Origin: Charina bottae
Taxonomy: Eukaryota; Chordata; Lepidosauria; Squamata; Charinaidae
DNA: 64,000 nucleotides
Reading direction: 5' to 3'
NCBI GenBank assembly: GCA_023362775.1
Contig: JALMGJ010000025.1
Coordinates: forward strand, 8,967,501 to 9,031,500
In this document: one piece after another, positions 1-11,794 of the stretch
Position numbering within the stretch: position 1 is the stretch's first letter
Layout: each line of letters begins with the position of its first letter
Translations under genes and position numbers: made by a program
Notes under the pieces: generated by a model
Seen by the model: only the letters and a program-made list of their open reading frames with translations
Database searches by the model: none
Told to the model about the DNA's origin: nothing

Positions 1-491
1 AGGCAAACTGTGGCTCATGTTGACAATTAATGTAACATTGCAAAACCTGTGACCTGCATAATTTCACTCAGCCGTCAAAGTATAGAGATGCCAGCTATTA
101 GAAGTGCACAGTTGATATACTTCTGGATGGTACTGTGTGATCAGTGTTACTATTCAACATACATTAACATGATTATGAAGTTTAATACATTGACAGTCAG
201 TATGGAATAATGGTTATGATGTTGGAGTAGGACTGAGGAGACTCAGATTCAAGTTCATTCTCTGCAGTGGAAGCTCACTGAGTGATATTGTCAGTATCTC
301 AGTCCAATCTACCACACAGGGTAGACTGGATGAGAGAAAGTTTTGTATGCTGAATTGACCTCCTGGAAGAGGGGCAGGATAGAAATAATTAAATAAAGTC
401 AATGCATTATTATGTTCTTTAACTATAAAGCTTTATTACTTTAATAACATAAAGTATATACAATTATACAAATGGCTATATAGTATGAAGT
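1..491. other. Unrecognised AT-rich sequence
   Basis: No coding, RNA or repeat signature recognised on either strand. Short open frames here are not protein-like. Confidence 0.5.
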
Positions 492-501
492 AGTAAATAT
501 A

Positions 502-710
502 CCCTGGAGAAGAAGCTGATGCTAGGGAAAGTGGAAGGCAAAAGGAAGAGGGGCCGAACAAGGGCAAGATGGACGGATGATATTCTGGAGGTGACAGACT
601 CAACCATGGGGGAGCTGGGGATGGTGACGGCCGACAGGAAGCTCTGGAATGGGCTGGTCCATGAAGTCATGAAGAGTCGGAAGCGACTGAACGAATAAAC
701 AACAACAACA
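502..710 (+). mobile_element. BovB LINE, 5'-truncated 3' tail
   Basis: This is the last ~209 bp of a BovB (RTE-clade) LINE in sense orientation. It encodes the C-terminal end of the reverse transcriptase ORF, which in BovB finishes in ...RKRLNE, and ends in the family's (AAC)n tail. It is flanked by a 10-bp target-site duplication, AGTAAATATA, at 492-501 and 711-720. Extreme 5' truncation is normal for LINE retrotransposition. The sequence is close to the two long BovB copies in this window, so it is a fairly young insertion. It has no coding capacity of its own. Confidence 0.93.
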
Positions 711-725
711 AGTAAATATATAGTA

Positions 726-1034
726 AAGCCTTTATCAACCTTTTGACCCTGGAGGAACCCTTGAAATATTTTTCAGGCATCAGGGAACCCATGCACATTC
801 AGGCTCAAATATAGGCCAGAAGTTACAAAATTATTATATTTGTTTCATGTGTAGGCCTGTATATATGCATTAACAATGTTCTTAAACTGAAAATAAAGAA
901 TGAAACTTATTTCTTTAATGTAAAGTTGCCAGAATTTGAAATAATTTTTAAAATAAATCGTGATCTCCCAGGGAACTCCTAGTGACCTCTTGCGGTATCC
1001 CAGGGTTCCACGGAATCCTGGTTGAGAAACCCTG
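726..1034. mobile_element. hAT-type non-autonomous DNA transposon
   Basis: The ends are inverted relatives of each other: the right end read inward is CAGGGTTTCTCAACC and the left end is AAGCCTTTATCAACC. The subterminal sequence is also inverted (GACCCTGGAGGAACCC against a decayed match near 1000). Flanking octamers ATATAGTA (718-725) and ATACAGTA (1035-1042) match at 7 of 8 positions, as expected for an old 8-bp hAT duplication. No transposase is present. Confidence 0.6.
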
Positions 1035-1042
1035 ATACAGTA

Positions 1043-3145
1043 TGATCTACAATGGTGACTACATTAATACAACTATCAAGAAATATGTTAATAATTTATA
1101 TTATATAATAAATAATTAACATACACTGACATGTCAGTAATGGGAAATAAGACCATCAGAGAAAATATTTCTATCAAACTCATCCTTACACAGAGATATC
1201 TCTGATTGGATCAGAACTACAAAACTTGTACATTTTTCTATTTCATTTGAAATACAGATGAACAGTTTTGCGTTTAATCCCTTTCAGATGAATTTTTGAA
1301 CACTTTTTTTTAGATTAGGTTGTACATTTTTAACTTTCATGAACAAAGTATTATAATCTTAGCAGTAGGAACACTTCTGAATTCCAGCTGGGAATTAAAC
1401 AAGAGCACAAACTGCATTCCATACTAAAGTATAATTCCCTCTTGGTGTCATTGTTCTCAGATATAGATGCCACAACAAAGTGGCAGTGTCTTCAACTGAT
1501 TTTTCACTGCAGTTATCCATTAAATCTGCAGGCTGACAAGTAGCATCTCTCTTCTTTGGGGTTCAGGAAAATTCTTTCTTCATGATCATCAATGAACTGC
1601 TGACCTTTTTAGTGGATATGGAAGAAGCATAGACATTAAGGGAGGCTGTGTCAGGAAAATCAAGCAGATGTGTTTCTTTGCAGTAGTGAACATGCTAAGA
1701 AAGAAAAATCTAACAAACATTCGTTTTGACCCAATTTCTCCTTTTCAGTTGATAGCCAGAAATGTGGAAAATATATCAAACCTATTCCCCATAAAGTGGC
1801 ATCTTCATAAAGTCTAACATATAAGAGAGACCTTAGCAGTTTAGTAAGTATTAAAATGCTCCCAGCTTACATTGTTTATAATGAATTATTAGGTCGAAAT
1901 GCAAAAAAGATATGCTTGAAAAGCGACCTTTCCTGATCAGGAATGTTGCAAATCTGTTAGGACTGCAAAATCCCAAGAATTTTTTGTGACTGAAATTTCA
2001 CCACCTTTGACAGAGGGATGCCAAGTTGGAGAACAGCAGAAAAATAATGCAATTGTATACATATATGTGTATGTGTGTGATATTTTACAATATTAATTTC
2101 CAAGAAGTATGTGCATTTGAATTTTATCCTCTTCTGGCTACATCAGGGTTAGAGCAAGAAAAGATAGAATGGAAAAAAGAGGCAACATGTACACAAACTG
2201 ACTAGAATATTATTTTAATATTGGAGATGTGTTAATATTTTCTGTTATAGTAGAGGTCAACAAGTCAGCTTAGACACTGCAAGGCAGACTGCAGAGAACA
2301 TCTAATTCTGTTCTTCAACAGAGGAAAAATGTAAGGATAGATGGACTCAGGAGAAATAGCCAGGACAGCTGCTGCTGTTTCCTGCTAGCATCTGCTGCCA
2401 AAGATGGTTGATTCACTCTGCTTAATGGTAGGACAGAGCATAGCTAATTACTTAAGCTTTTGAAGGGGAGGTAGGTATGTGGATTTACGTCTCATCAAAT
2501 TTAAATGAATGCTGAGAGGTGACTTTTTTATTTTGCATTGTGTAAATTAACAGGTTGGGTAGTGAATGGTGACACCTGTTTTAGCGATTGAAACTGGTTT
2601 TCCACAACCAAGGAACAACATATTCTGGATTGCTCTGGTGTTGCTTTTTAAAAAGAAGAAGAGAAACCCTTATAATTTAGTTTATGCATTCGTTGTTGGT
2701 ACCAATCCAGCTGCTAATTTTCATACAGCCACTGTCCTACCCTGCAGTTTGGAGAAAGGCAGAGAAGAGGGAGTCAGAAAAAGAAAAGAAAAAAGAGACA
2801 GGGGAAGTCAGAAGGAGCAAAGCTAAGTTGCCAAGCCATCATTGTCTTTGCCTCTTCCCACTTTTGTTTAAGGCTTACCCACTCTTTACTTCTGGTCTCT
2901 TACAGATTATTCCCAAAGAAATGCAGCTTTTCCAATGGAAAATAAGTCACCTATTTCCAGGATCTTGTCATGATGTCTTCTGTAATAACAGAGTATGCAT
3001 ATGGATGGCAGAAGAGAGAAAGAGGACCCCAAAGGTGACATTTTAGGCCATCTGTTTTTACTGTAATCCAAGATCACTAAACTGTATGTTCCTTATTTTA
3101 ACATATTCCAGGAAGTTGCCATGCTGTGAAATGCAAAGCCATCCT
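1043..3145. other. Anonymous AT-rich region
   Basis: No gene, RNA or clear repeat recognised. The open frames at 2566-3046 are short, lysine-rich and read through low-complexity purine sequence. Confidence 0.45.
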
Positions 3146-3300
3146 CAGCCATGGAAACTCACTGGGTGGTTTTGCACTAGTCCTTCTCCCTTAGCCTGAC
3201 TGACCTCACAGAGTTGCTATGGTGGGGATAAAGGTGAAGGGAGATCTCCAAGAAGGCCGCCTTAAGCTGCTTCTGAATGATAAGATGAATCTAAATCTAA
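3146..3300 (+). repeat. Squamate tRNA-derived SINE, 3' portion
   Basis: Retains the body of a Sauria-type SINE: a degraded ACTGGGTG...CACTAGTC...TCTCCCTTAGCC segment, then ACCTCACAGAGTTGCTATGG and a tail resembling CGCCTTAAGC...ATGAATCTAAATC. The tRNA-like head is missing. Divergence suggests an old copy. Confidence 0.6.
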
Positions 3301-3364
3301 TCATACAATTTATAAAATAAATGTATCCCATGTGTATATACTAACCTCCTTCCAGTGGAAATCT

Positions 3365-3366
<2 letters not shown>

Positions 3367-3413
<47 letters not shown>

Positions 3414-3445
3414 CCCCCCCCCCGTTTGTGTGTGTGTGTGTGTGT
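3367..3445. repeat. Compound microsatellite (TC)n-C(n)-(TG)n
   Basis: About 22 TC units, a run of ~14 C, then about 9 TG units. Three adjacent simple repeats, each purine/pyrimidine biased. Confidence 0.97.
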
Positions 3446-5912
3446 AGGAAGAGGTAGTTACACTGGTAAGGGAAGGGTAGAGAAAAGAGAGAGGGGAACA
3501 CAGCAAAATGGAGATGAGGAAAAAAGGAAAGGTAGCTGAATGAGGAAAGAAAGAAAAGAGAAGGAAGCCCTGCTAGGAGTTACAAAAAGGGTTAAAATTA
3601 ACAGAGCAAGCAGCAATCAAGTGACATTTAAGGTTCAAAGGCATCCACAGATACCTCCTGTTGTCACTTGCACCTCTTACTTAAGTATTGGTTTTCAGTG
3701 CAACCTTCTTTCTTCTGGTGTGTAAGGTAAAGTAACACACACAGAATCCATGGCTGGTTTAATTGTAACTGACTTCCTAGTTCACAGCTTGTGCAGGACC
3801 CATTTGAAGCCTTTTCATTTTATAGCATATCTGATCCAAGAATTTACTTCTTTACTTATTTGTTTGCTTATTTATTTATTTAATATTAGTTTTCTGATTT
3901 CTCTGAAGCTGTAAATATCAAGAAAACTATTTTGGACAGTGGCTCAAGATGGCTTCTTGCTTGGAGGCATTTACTAGACATGCTACAAGTGTCGTAGGAG
4001 CAATTTGCCCATGAGAATTAACAAATCATAGGATAATCCACACTTGGAAAGGTTGTTTGGGAGTTAGAGTCCTTCCTGCTTAAAAAAGAAATTTGAAAGC
4101 TCAGATGGAGGAAAGCTGAGGGAGAAACTCTTTGAAGTTCTGGGTTGGCTTGACTGACAGCATTTATTTTCCCCTGGATGCTTCATAGAGAAGAAAAAGC
4201 TTCAGTGGCTGAAGCTTGCTTTCTCCTTTGCTTATGAAGTAGGTGCCAAGACAGATAGTGCTAAATCCTGTAAGTCTTTGAGAAGGACAGAAATACCCAT
4301 TTTGCTTCTCTGACAAATCTGTAGGCCGTTCCAATTACATGCCATCTGTTGGCTGCAGTCATTCTGTTGCTTCTGAGGCCTGTGCAGAAAGAAATCTCTT
4401 TCATGATGGAAGGTTGAATGTACAACTCAAAGGTAACTTTACCAGAGCGAGTGGCCAGTTAATCCCCTTAGCATAGAGGGACTGAGCTGCCACCAGCTCT
4501 AATTGATTCTGAAATGAATCGGTATAGAAAATTAGAAGGTTTGGATTCCCGGGTGAGCCTCAATAAAGGGCCAAGATGTAAGCCTGACAACTGAATGGAT
4601 TCAGAAATGAAAATCAGATAAGCAGCTTAAAACAGTACTTAAGACCAGAAATGACTTGAATGCTCTTGTTAATGACACACATTGTAGAGCATCACCAAGT
4701 TAATTTTCTCAGAAGATGAGTTCTTGCAGCAGAGGAATATATGTCAGTTTTTCACAGCTTTTCCCCCCCCCTTTACTACACTTGTTTATTCAATTCCACC
4801 CCCTACCCCAGTCACTGGAGAGCCAAAAAGAAAGGATTAGGTGACTGTAGCTCCTGGTGGCTATCAGTTCACCCTGCCAGGCATCCTAAATGAACTCTTG
4901 TATGGCACTGCTAGTCTGTCTTAATTTGCAAATGAGGAGCTGATGCTCATTCATTCTCCCTTGTATTTGCACACAGTTCCACAAGGTGAAAAGCAAACCA
5001 TGTCACAATGGCTATTTTGTATATGACATGTCTGACAGTGCATGGCTTATTTAGGCATTTTCTACTGATTTTTCGTCCCTCCTTCCATTGTTTCTAAAAA
5101 CTTTGACGCAGACTACCAAATTGAAGCTGAAGCTGAAAGACAATCCTTTCCGCCAAATGTTTGTGGATGTATGTTGCTAGCTGTATTTTGGGGCACATGT
5201 TGTTAAAGAAGCCACAATTCCGTTTTCCCTCCCATGGTCATTCAGTGAAGATAAATGGTGGGAAATTCCACAGATACCAGGAAGTACTAAATCATGGAAT
5301 GTATAATTAGTAGATGGAACTTGAGATTACAAGTCATAGTGATGGCCATCAACTTGGGGAACTTTAAGGAGGCTATTAATAAGCGTTTGTTATGATGGCT
5401 ATATTTTGTCTCTACAAATGGTGGAAGTAAACCTCTCAGTAGGACATGCTGGAGAACTCTATCAGGAGAGTGTAGCACGCGTATCCTGTTTATGTGTTTT
5501 TCATTGGAATCAGCTTGACTTCTGCAGTAACAGAATCATGCCCTAGATTGGCCTTTTTCCCCCTTTCCAACAGGTTCCCTCTTGGCCTATTTTGTTGATG
5601 CTGTAAACTAAAGGCTATTAACATTTCAGAATTCCTCCCTTTTATTAACATTTTGACATTAAGAGATGGTTCAAAAGTATCCTCCTCTGAAAACATGGAG
5701 GACAAAATGGAATCACCCTGCCGTCCCCTGCAACTGAACCGGCCCACCAGGTCTGCATCTTTAACCCCTATCTGTTCCACTGGAGGACAAATCGGGAAGT
5801 CTGTCTGTCTTAAGGCAAGGAGGGTGTCAGAAAAAGAAGAGGGGTGAATGCAGATTTTTTTTTCTAATGGTTCTCTTCTCAGAGGCAGCAGTGTAGTTTG
5901 AAGAACACAATA
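3446..5912. other. Anonymous region
   Basis: No feature recognised. A pair of opposite-strand open frames near 5490-5915 is the longest non-repeat open stretch here but matches no family I know, lacks splice or start context, and is more likely chance. Confidence 0.4.
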
Positions 5913-5919
5913 CATATGG

Positions 5920-6103
5920 TTTTTCTGGTTTATTCGTTCAGTCGCTTCCGACTCTTCGTGACTTCATGGACCAGCCCACGCCAGCGCTTCCTGTCAGCCG
6001 TCACCACCCCCAGCTCCCCCACGGTTGAGTCCGTCACCTCCAGAATATCATCCACCCATCTTGGTCGGCCCCTCTTCCTTTTGCCTTCCACTTTCCCTAG
6101 CAT
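5920..6103 (-). mobile_element. BovB LINE, 5'-truncated 3' tail
   Basis: Antisense copy of the BovB 3' end: the same segment as at 502-710 and 55190-55370, covering the C-terminal RT codons and terminal AACAAC-like tail. A short duplication CATATGG flanks it (5913-5919 and 6104-6110), consistent with a severely truncated target-primed insertion. Non-coding. Confidence 0.88.
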
Positions 6104-6110
6104 CATATGG

Positions 6111-7535
6111 AGGGCAGTATTATTTCAATGGCTAGTTTCTGTTAACAGGAAGCTGTAAAATGTTGCTGGAGTCCCTTCATCCCAACCTGGCCAGCATTCC
6201 AAAAGCAAATATCCCCTGCAGAGAAAGGGGATAAAGGTATCCTCCTCACCCAGAATCCTCCATCTGACCTTACAAAGCTTTTGACTGGAGCTCTCTCGTT
6301 GTTGGTCAGTTTGACCATGACATAGAAAGTCATTGTCAATCAGCCTTCTTCAGCCTGTGCACCTTCTCAATCTTGGAGGTTTACTGTAATGGCCAGGCTG
6401 GCTGAGGAATGCCAAGTCTGCGCAAGGCAGTTCTATATGGACTCTCACAGCCTTGTCTCCCTGCAAAAGTCAGAACGGCTCAGCTTCTCCTAAGTATTGC
6501 TAGCAAACTAGGATCCTGGCAGGATATGAAGTTTTACTTGTTCAACCCTTGCATCAAATGGGGTGGTAGCAAATAGTGAAGGTAAAGAGTTCTCAACTCC
6601 TGGTGACTACAGAGAAACCTCCATGCAATTTTCTTGGCAGAAGTATGGAAATAGTTTGTCATTGTCTTCTGGGATTTTTTTTTTAATTTCTGAGTGTAGT
6701 TTACAGCTCATGATTTCCTGGTTGTCTCCCATCCAATTGTTAGCCAAGTCCAATGATGCTTAGCTTTTGGAATCAGCTAGCTGCTACTGCTATAGGCAAG
6801 CTCTAGGATACTGTATCTTTAATGCATTAGTTCCTGCTTTATTTAATGCTAGTATAAAATAGTAGGATGACATGAAGGAACATGGCCAATCACATGTTAC
6901 CATTTCTGAGATAATGGTGGTTTCTGGGCAGAAACTGAAATAGATCTTCCTCCCACTGTTTCCCTAAGACCTCAACTATCCTGCATCAAGTGCCTTAAGA
7001 AGAAACTGCTTTTTATATTTCCTTTTAAAGATTTCTTCTACAATAAGCATCTACCTAAAATCCTTGAGTCTCTCTTTTGCACAAGGTGTACTTCCTCAAC
7101 AACAACAAAAACAGGCTCCATTGATAGCTGAGGCATAATCTCTCCACCTCCTCACTTAGCATTTTTGCACAATATGATCTTTTCAAAAGTGAGGTGTTTG
7201 ACATCTCTCTCAGAGGAAATCCTGCACCTATTTTGACAGCACTATCTCTAGCATGTCTCTTTTGGCCAGGTAAACCTGCCTGGAAGGGAAAAAGAGAAAT
7301 CACACTACCATAGCTTTTTGTGCGTGCTGGTTGCTATGGATAAATTGCATAGCAACAAGACTTGGGACACTGGCCTACATTCGAGGGGAAGAAGAGAAAA
7401 AAGTTGCCTATAGCATATGATAGATAATTCTTATGTAACAAAAGTAACAGCCACACTGAATATAAATGCTTCTATACAGGAGAAAGACCATAAGTATATT
7501 TTAAAAATTAATTGCACTCCATATTGAATGGCAGG
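6111..7535. other. Anonymous region
   Basis: No recognisable gene or repeat. Short open frames only. Confidence 0.4.
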
Positions 7536-7725
7536 ACCTAGCTGACCTTGGCTGAATTTGAAGAATCTGAGCAGGTTGGACCTGGTTAATATTTGAATGG
7601 GAGACCACTAGGAAATCCCAGGATTGTAAACTAGACTTGGGTATTAAAAAATAAACCCTGGAAGAAGGTATTGCCAAACCATTTCTACATTATGCGTTAT
7701 AGCAAAAGCAAAAAATAGCAAATGA
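7536..7725 (+). repeat. 5S rRNA-headed SINE
   Basis: The head retains the 3' half of 5S rRNA: ...CTGAGCAGGTTGGACCTGG, then TTAATATTTGAATGGGAGAC, close to the 5S internal-promoter region (5S has GGGCCTGGTTAGTACTTGG and ATGGGAGACCGCC). The tail, CCCTGGAAGAAGGTATTGCC then AAACCATTTCTAC, is the same type of LINE-derived tail as in the SINEs at 22495 and 23108. Not a functional 5S gene: the 5' half is unrecognisable and the rest is mutated. Confidence 0.75.
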
Positions 7726-8324
7726 TCATGTACTTTATCTTACTGAGTATTGCATATTTCCAATTTGAAGATATTTAAATATTTGGAGAACAGATACAAA
7801 AATTAAAATAGCAGAAACTCTAGGAATATGAAAAAGGGAAACTCTTAGTACCTTTGCACTGAAACCTCTTAATTTGGCTTGATTTGCTTTAAAGATCCAG
7901 TTTACAATGGAGGAATCTATTTCCCCCCATATCAGTTTTCTCTTTTTTGGTAATGAATTTGTTCCATTGTGTTTCTGCATCTGTTCAATTCCAAATAAAA
8001 AAATTACTATTTTTGTCTGAATTTCTTCTGTTATTTTATATATAACTTTTTGTTCATAATACATATTTTTGAAAGCATCTAATATAGCCTATTTCCTTAA
8101 TATACATACTTCCATATGAAATTGTTTCTCTACTGTGTGTGTTTTTCTACACAATTTCTTTTAATGTGTATTATCTGAAAGCTGCACCACCAACTTCTGA
8201 AAAGTGATAAAAACAAAGGATAACTGCATTCCACTTTGTTTATTAATTCAGGAAGTATGACTTAGGTCAATTCATTGCCCACTGAAAATCAAATTAATTT
8301 CTCCCTCCTCTAGCACCCTCACTA
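7726..8324. other. Anonymous AT-rich region
   Basis: Nothing recognised beyond AT-rich sequence. Confidence 0.4.
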
Positions 8325-8528
8325 TTAATTGATAGATTATGTGCCATCAAGTCAGTGAGCAACCACATAGATACATTTTCTCCATGATGATCTGTCCCTA
8401 ACCTGGTCCTTCAGGTCTTCCAATGGTGCACCCATTGCCACCCATCCACCTTGCTGCTGGTTGTCCTCTCCTTCTCTTTCTCTCCACCTTTCCCAGCATT
8501 GCAGCCTTCTCCAAAGAGTTACGTTTGA
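8325..8528 (-). mobile_element. RTE-clade LINE 3' end (non-BovB subfamily)
   Basis: On the minus strand the frame reads ...EKAAMLGKVERKRRRGQPAA then RWM...LEDLKDQVRDRSSWRK, the C-terminal end of an RTE-type RT ORF. The 3' UTR matches the one at 13036-13260, so both belong to the same subfamily, distinct from the BovB copies (which read GKVEGKRKRGRPR in this place). Truncated, with frameshifts; no product expected. Confidence 0.75.
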
Positions 8529-9325
8529 ATTGAGCGTTATATATATATTTATAAAAATGGTTGTTTGATACAGCATATTTTAGCAGAGGTTCATATGTTG
8601 GTAGCCCTATCAGAGTAACTGCAGTTATGTCTGGTGCATGATAGTTATCTGCTTCAGACAAAGGACAAATGCAGTTGCATTCTTCTCTCTCATGATGCAA
8701 GAGGGAGCAACTATGGGGAAGGTGGCAGAAGGTGGGCAGGAAGTCCTGCAGCTACCAGCACCCTCCTCCAGATCATACATGACTGTCTTATACTGGTGCC
8801 CCCTCTGAGGTTGAGTGCAGTGGACATAGCAGGACCCTGTGCAGAACATTCCCACCAGCATCATTGTCTGTCATAGAAAATAATGTCTTAGTGTACAGAG
8901 CTGGAGAGGGTGGCATTGTAACTTTATACCTTGGTGTGAAGAGGAATGTGTCCCTAAATTGAAGACTATTGAAATAACTGAGAAAATAGTGGTGTTTCAG
9001 GTCACTCACATTGTTTTGTGTTGCTGAAGGATCTGTTTGATGAGATGGTGAGATTGGTGACTCAGCATCAGTCTGATTTCTAGACATTAATTCAGATGAG
9101 ATAAGATTTGCTCTTTTGATAAAGTTTTGACTTATTACATTGGATTATGCTAGGGGATAGCTTGCTTATTTTATTTATTAATTTAGAGATTTCACTAAAG
9201 TTGTGGGTTAGTTAGAAACAAACTTGGTGTCTTTTTCAGAAGGTTGAAGAACCACACTAAAAGGTTGAACACAACCACTGGCATGGAACAGTCCCTTCCA
9301 TATCATCTCAATTTTCTGTCTTCAA
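8529..9325. other. Anonymous region
   Basis: Overlapping 79-100-codon open frames lie on both strands between 8625 and 9087, but none resembles a known family. I see no feature. Confidence 0.4.
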
Positions 9326-10144
9326 CCCATCAGAAACTTTCTTTTTTATATATAAGAATTTTATTAGGTTTAAAGCAAAAAGAAAAACTACAAAAAGAGA
9401 AAGGAAAAAATGTGAGAAACAGAAAATGGAAAAAAAGAATTAATTAATTAAGAAATTACAATATGACTTCCAACTTTCAACAAGAATATACAACAATTTC
9501 CATAATTAATCCCTTATTCTAAATAACCAAGATCACATTATTTCTATAAATCATTCCATAGACACATTATAAAAATCACTAAAAACAATTGCTCCTTCCC
9601 CTTATATATAAAGAAAAATAAACAAATATATAAACCTTTAAATCAACTTCCCCCCCCCAAAGAAACCCATTTATTTAAATATTTCCTTCCTACCACTATT
9701 CTATATATTTCTGGTCACTATAATAAAAATCAAATCATAAAAACATTGAAATTGTCTGCTTTTATACTCAATAATACTATAACAATCTTAACCCTATTAA
9801 ACCTAAAACCAAACACTTATTCTTATATCTTATAAATCTTGAAATATCAAACAAACTTTAAATCATTAAATAAAAATGGAATCATACAAGCCTTAATATC
9901 AATCCAAATACATATTCTTAATTTCTTATCCCACATCGAAATATACCAGAACATTTACTTGTCTCCATATTACGCATAAGGCATTTTTTGTAAAAAAATT
10001 TATCAGCCCAACTGCCTCCCTTAATAAATCAAACTCCTCAGTAGAAAACCTCCCACACAACATAGCTTGTTCCCAAAACAATCCTTCAGAAAAACAGCCT
10101 TGTCAGTATCTTGCAAGTAAAACTTTAACTCTTCTTCAAAGTGT

Positions 10145-10326
10145 CGATGAAGGTTCTCAGTCATCCAGGTGGAACAGTCTGTGGCTTGAATCATGTCAAC
10201 TGGATTTCTATTTTCTCAGTAGAAACGTTTCACTCCTTATCCAAGGACTGAAGAAGCTCCTTGGATAAGGAGTGAAACGTTTCTACTGAGAAAATAGAAA
10301 TCCAGTTGACATGATTCAAGCCACAG
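10145..10326. mobile_element. Penelope-like fragment: inverted hairpin with hammerhead core
   Basis: A 182-bp insertion flanked by a perfect 17-bp direct repeat, ACTCTTCTTCAAAGTGT (10128-10144 and 10327-10343). It contains a perfect inverted repeat with 72-bp arms (10176-10247, 10258-10329; the last three bases overlap the repeat) and a 10-nt centre. Across the centre, CTGAAGA (10248-10254), a CUCCUU/AAGGAG stem-loop, then GAAAC (10274-10278) follow the conserved order of a type I hammerhead ribozyme (CUGANGA, stem II, GAAA). Penelope-like elements are known to carry such ribozymes in their pseudo-LTRs. The expected cleavage triplet is GUU here, usually less active than GUC. Family assignment is inferred. 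Confidence 0.65.
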
Positions 10327-10329
10327 ACT
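10176..10329. repeat. Perfect 72-bp inverted repeat
   Basis: Arms 10176-10247 and 10258-10329 are exact reverse complements around CTGAAGAAGC. Could form a very stable RNA hairpin if transcribed on either strand. Confidence 0.97.
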
Positions 10330-10994
10330 CTTCTTCAAAGTGTGTTCGTCACCTGGCATTTCTTCAGAGAGTCCATTCTCCCTGTCAGGAAAAAAGTCCC
10401 CCTCTTGATAAACTTCTTCCTCTCCCCCCAGAACATCTTCAGCCAGTTGACACAGAGTCCGCTTTTTCTTGTTGTAGAAAGCCTCTCTTAAGGTAAGAAA
10501 ACTTAAAGAAATATAAATTGAGCAATTTAGAAATGGGGGGGCTTGACCTAATGTCCTTTTAAGGCTACAAACACAGGTTGGAAATGATGGTTTCCCAGCC
10601 TCCTGTCATCTCTTACTGGGTCTTTGCTGTTTGCGATTCTCAGGCTGCAAGGCGACATTTTGGAGGATGAAATGGGATAATTCTGAGCTTTTTCTTAACT
10701 CTTGAAAAAGCTCTGGGCTTTAGGTAAAAGCCTGAGCCCGAAAAAGTTATTTAGCATATGGTATACATTGCCAGGGAGTCTACAATGGTTTTACACATGA
10801 TAGATGTTCTGGCACCAGCATTTGCTAGTTCTTTGTTGCACTGGTGCACCACAACAGGGCAAGCTAGCTTTGCATCAGCTGGCCAGCAGCGTTCCTAGGG
10901 AAGTCGGCTCATCCGGGCTTTTTTCTCCACCGATCCTCCACCGATCGCATCCAGGCAGATCCAGCACCGGTTCCTGCTCCTCACATAGAGCGCC

Positions 10995-11198
10995 ACCAGC
11001 ATTTTCCCCCACCAAAATGGGGGTACCTATTTATCTACTCGCAGATGGTATACTTTCGAACTGCTAGGTGGGCAAGAGCTAGGGACGAAATGACGGGAGC
11101 TCACTTCCGTCACGCGGAGCTGGGCTCGAACTGTTGGAGTGTTGACCATTTCTGGCTGACAAACTCCAGCGTCATTAAGCCGCTGCACCACGCGTCCC
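10995..11198 (-). repeat. tRNA-derived SINE module inside the retroposon
   Basis: Minus-strand sequence starts GGGACGCGTGGTGCAGCGG, with an A-box-like TGGTGCAGCGG (complement 11180-11190) and a B-box-like GTTCGAGCC (complement 11123-11131), the two internal RNA polymerase III promoter elements of tRNA genes. Downstream come CTAGCAGTTCGAAAG and AGTAGATAAATAGGTACC, characteristic of a common squamate SINE. No separate TSD around this block was seen, so it may be part of the parent element rather than a later insertion. Confidence 0.65.
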
Positions 11199-11303
11199 TG
11201 GAAAAAAAACCACATTGTCAGTTCTGTCCGCAGAGCTTGTGGACAAGGCTGTTCAGTCGGCCATGTTCCCCACTAGAAGTCAACCTCCCCATCAGAAACT
11301 TTC

Positions 11304-11794
11304 AAACTGACACCCCAACACAGCCATCTGCAAAATGCGGACAACCATACATTAGTCAACCAGTATTCCCTCCAGATGATCAATTGAAGAGTTTAAAAAT
11401 GGCTGCCAACCAGCACCTCATCTCCCTTCAACACTGTATTTGCTTATTGATGCTTTATAAAATCCAATTTGAGTCACCAGTGTCCCATCTCTCTGCTCAC
11501 ATTTTAAAAGGTGATGCCTTGCCATTCTACCACTGTGGTTGAGTTCCTGTGGAAACAACCAGGAGAGAGGAGTTCTTACTAATGGACAAACCCTCCCAAG
11601 CTCTGCAGTGATTCATCATCTCAACTTGAAAACTGCCCTCCCAATGTTTGGGGCAGCACCACAGCTGAGCCAGAAATAAATCAGCTCAGTTGCTGAACAG
11701 CAATATTGTTGGATCATTGTAGGAACTCATGCTGGGGTCCAGCAAACTTGGTGTATGAAGCTGCCCTAAGTGTTCTATCTGTTATTATATACAC
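11304..11794. other. Anonymous region
   Basis: Flanking sequence of the retroposon target; nothing recognised. Confidence 0.4.

Larger units (their letters stand above)
9342..11287 (-). mobile_element. Complete non-autonomous L1-like retroposon carrying a SINE module
   Basis: The unit is bounded by a perfect 16-bp direct repeat, CCCATCAGAAACTTTC, at 9326-9341 and 11288-11303. On the minus strand it begins GAGGTTGACTTCTAGTGGGG, passes through a tRNA-SINE-like block (10995-11198), a purine-rich central part, then a long T-rich 3' UTR with a poly(A) signal AATAAA (complement at 9360-9365) and a short A-rich tail. TSD length, poly(A) and T-rich 3' UTR are typical of L1-mediated insertion. It has no endonuclease or RT domain; a possible short reading frame starts MSPCSLRIANSKD, but it is interrupted. 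After subtracting the nested insertion at 10145-10326 plus its duplicated target, the element is about 1.75 kb. The L1 assignment is inference from architecture. Confidence 0.75.

Noticed and set aside
5490..5915. 141-codon minus-strand frame
   Set aside because: No family resemblance; an open frame lies on the opposite strand too, and its end runs into the target site of a BovB fragment.
7536..7725. 5S rRNA gene
   Set aside because: Only the 3' half is recognisable, it is mutated, and a SINE tail is fused; it is a SINE.
11123..11198. Functional tRNA gene
   Set aside because: A/B boxes are present but the cloverleaf is not formed and the sequence continues into a SINE body.
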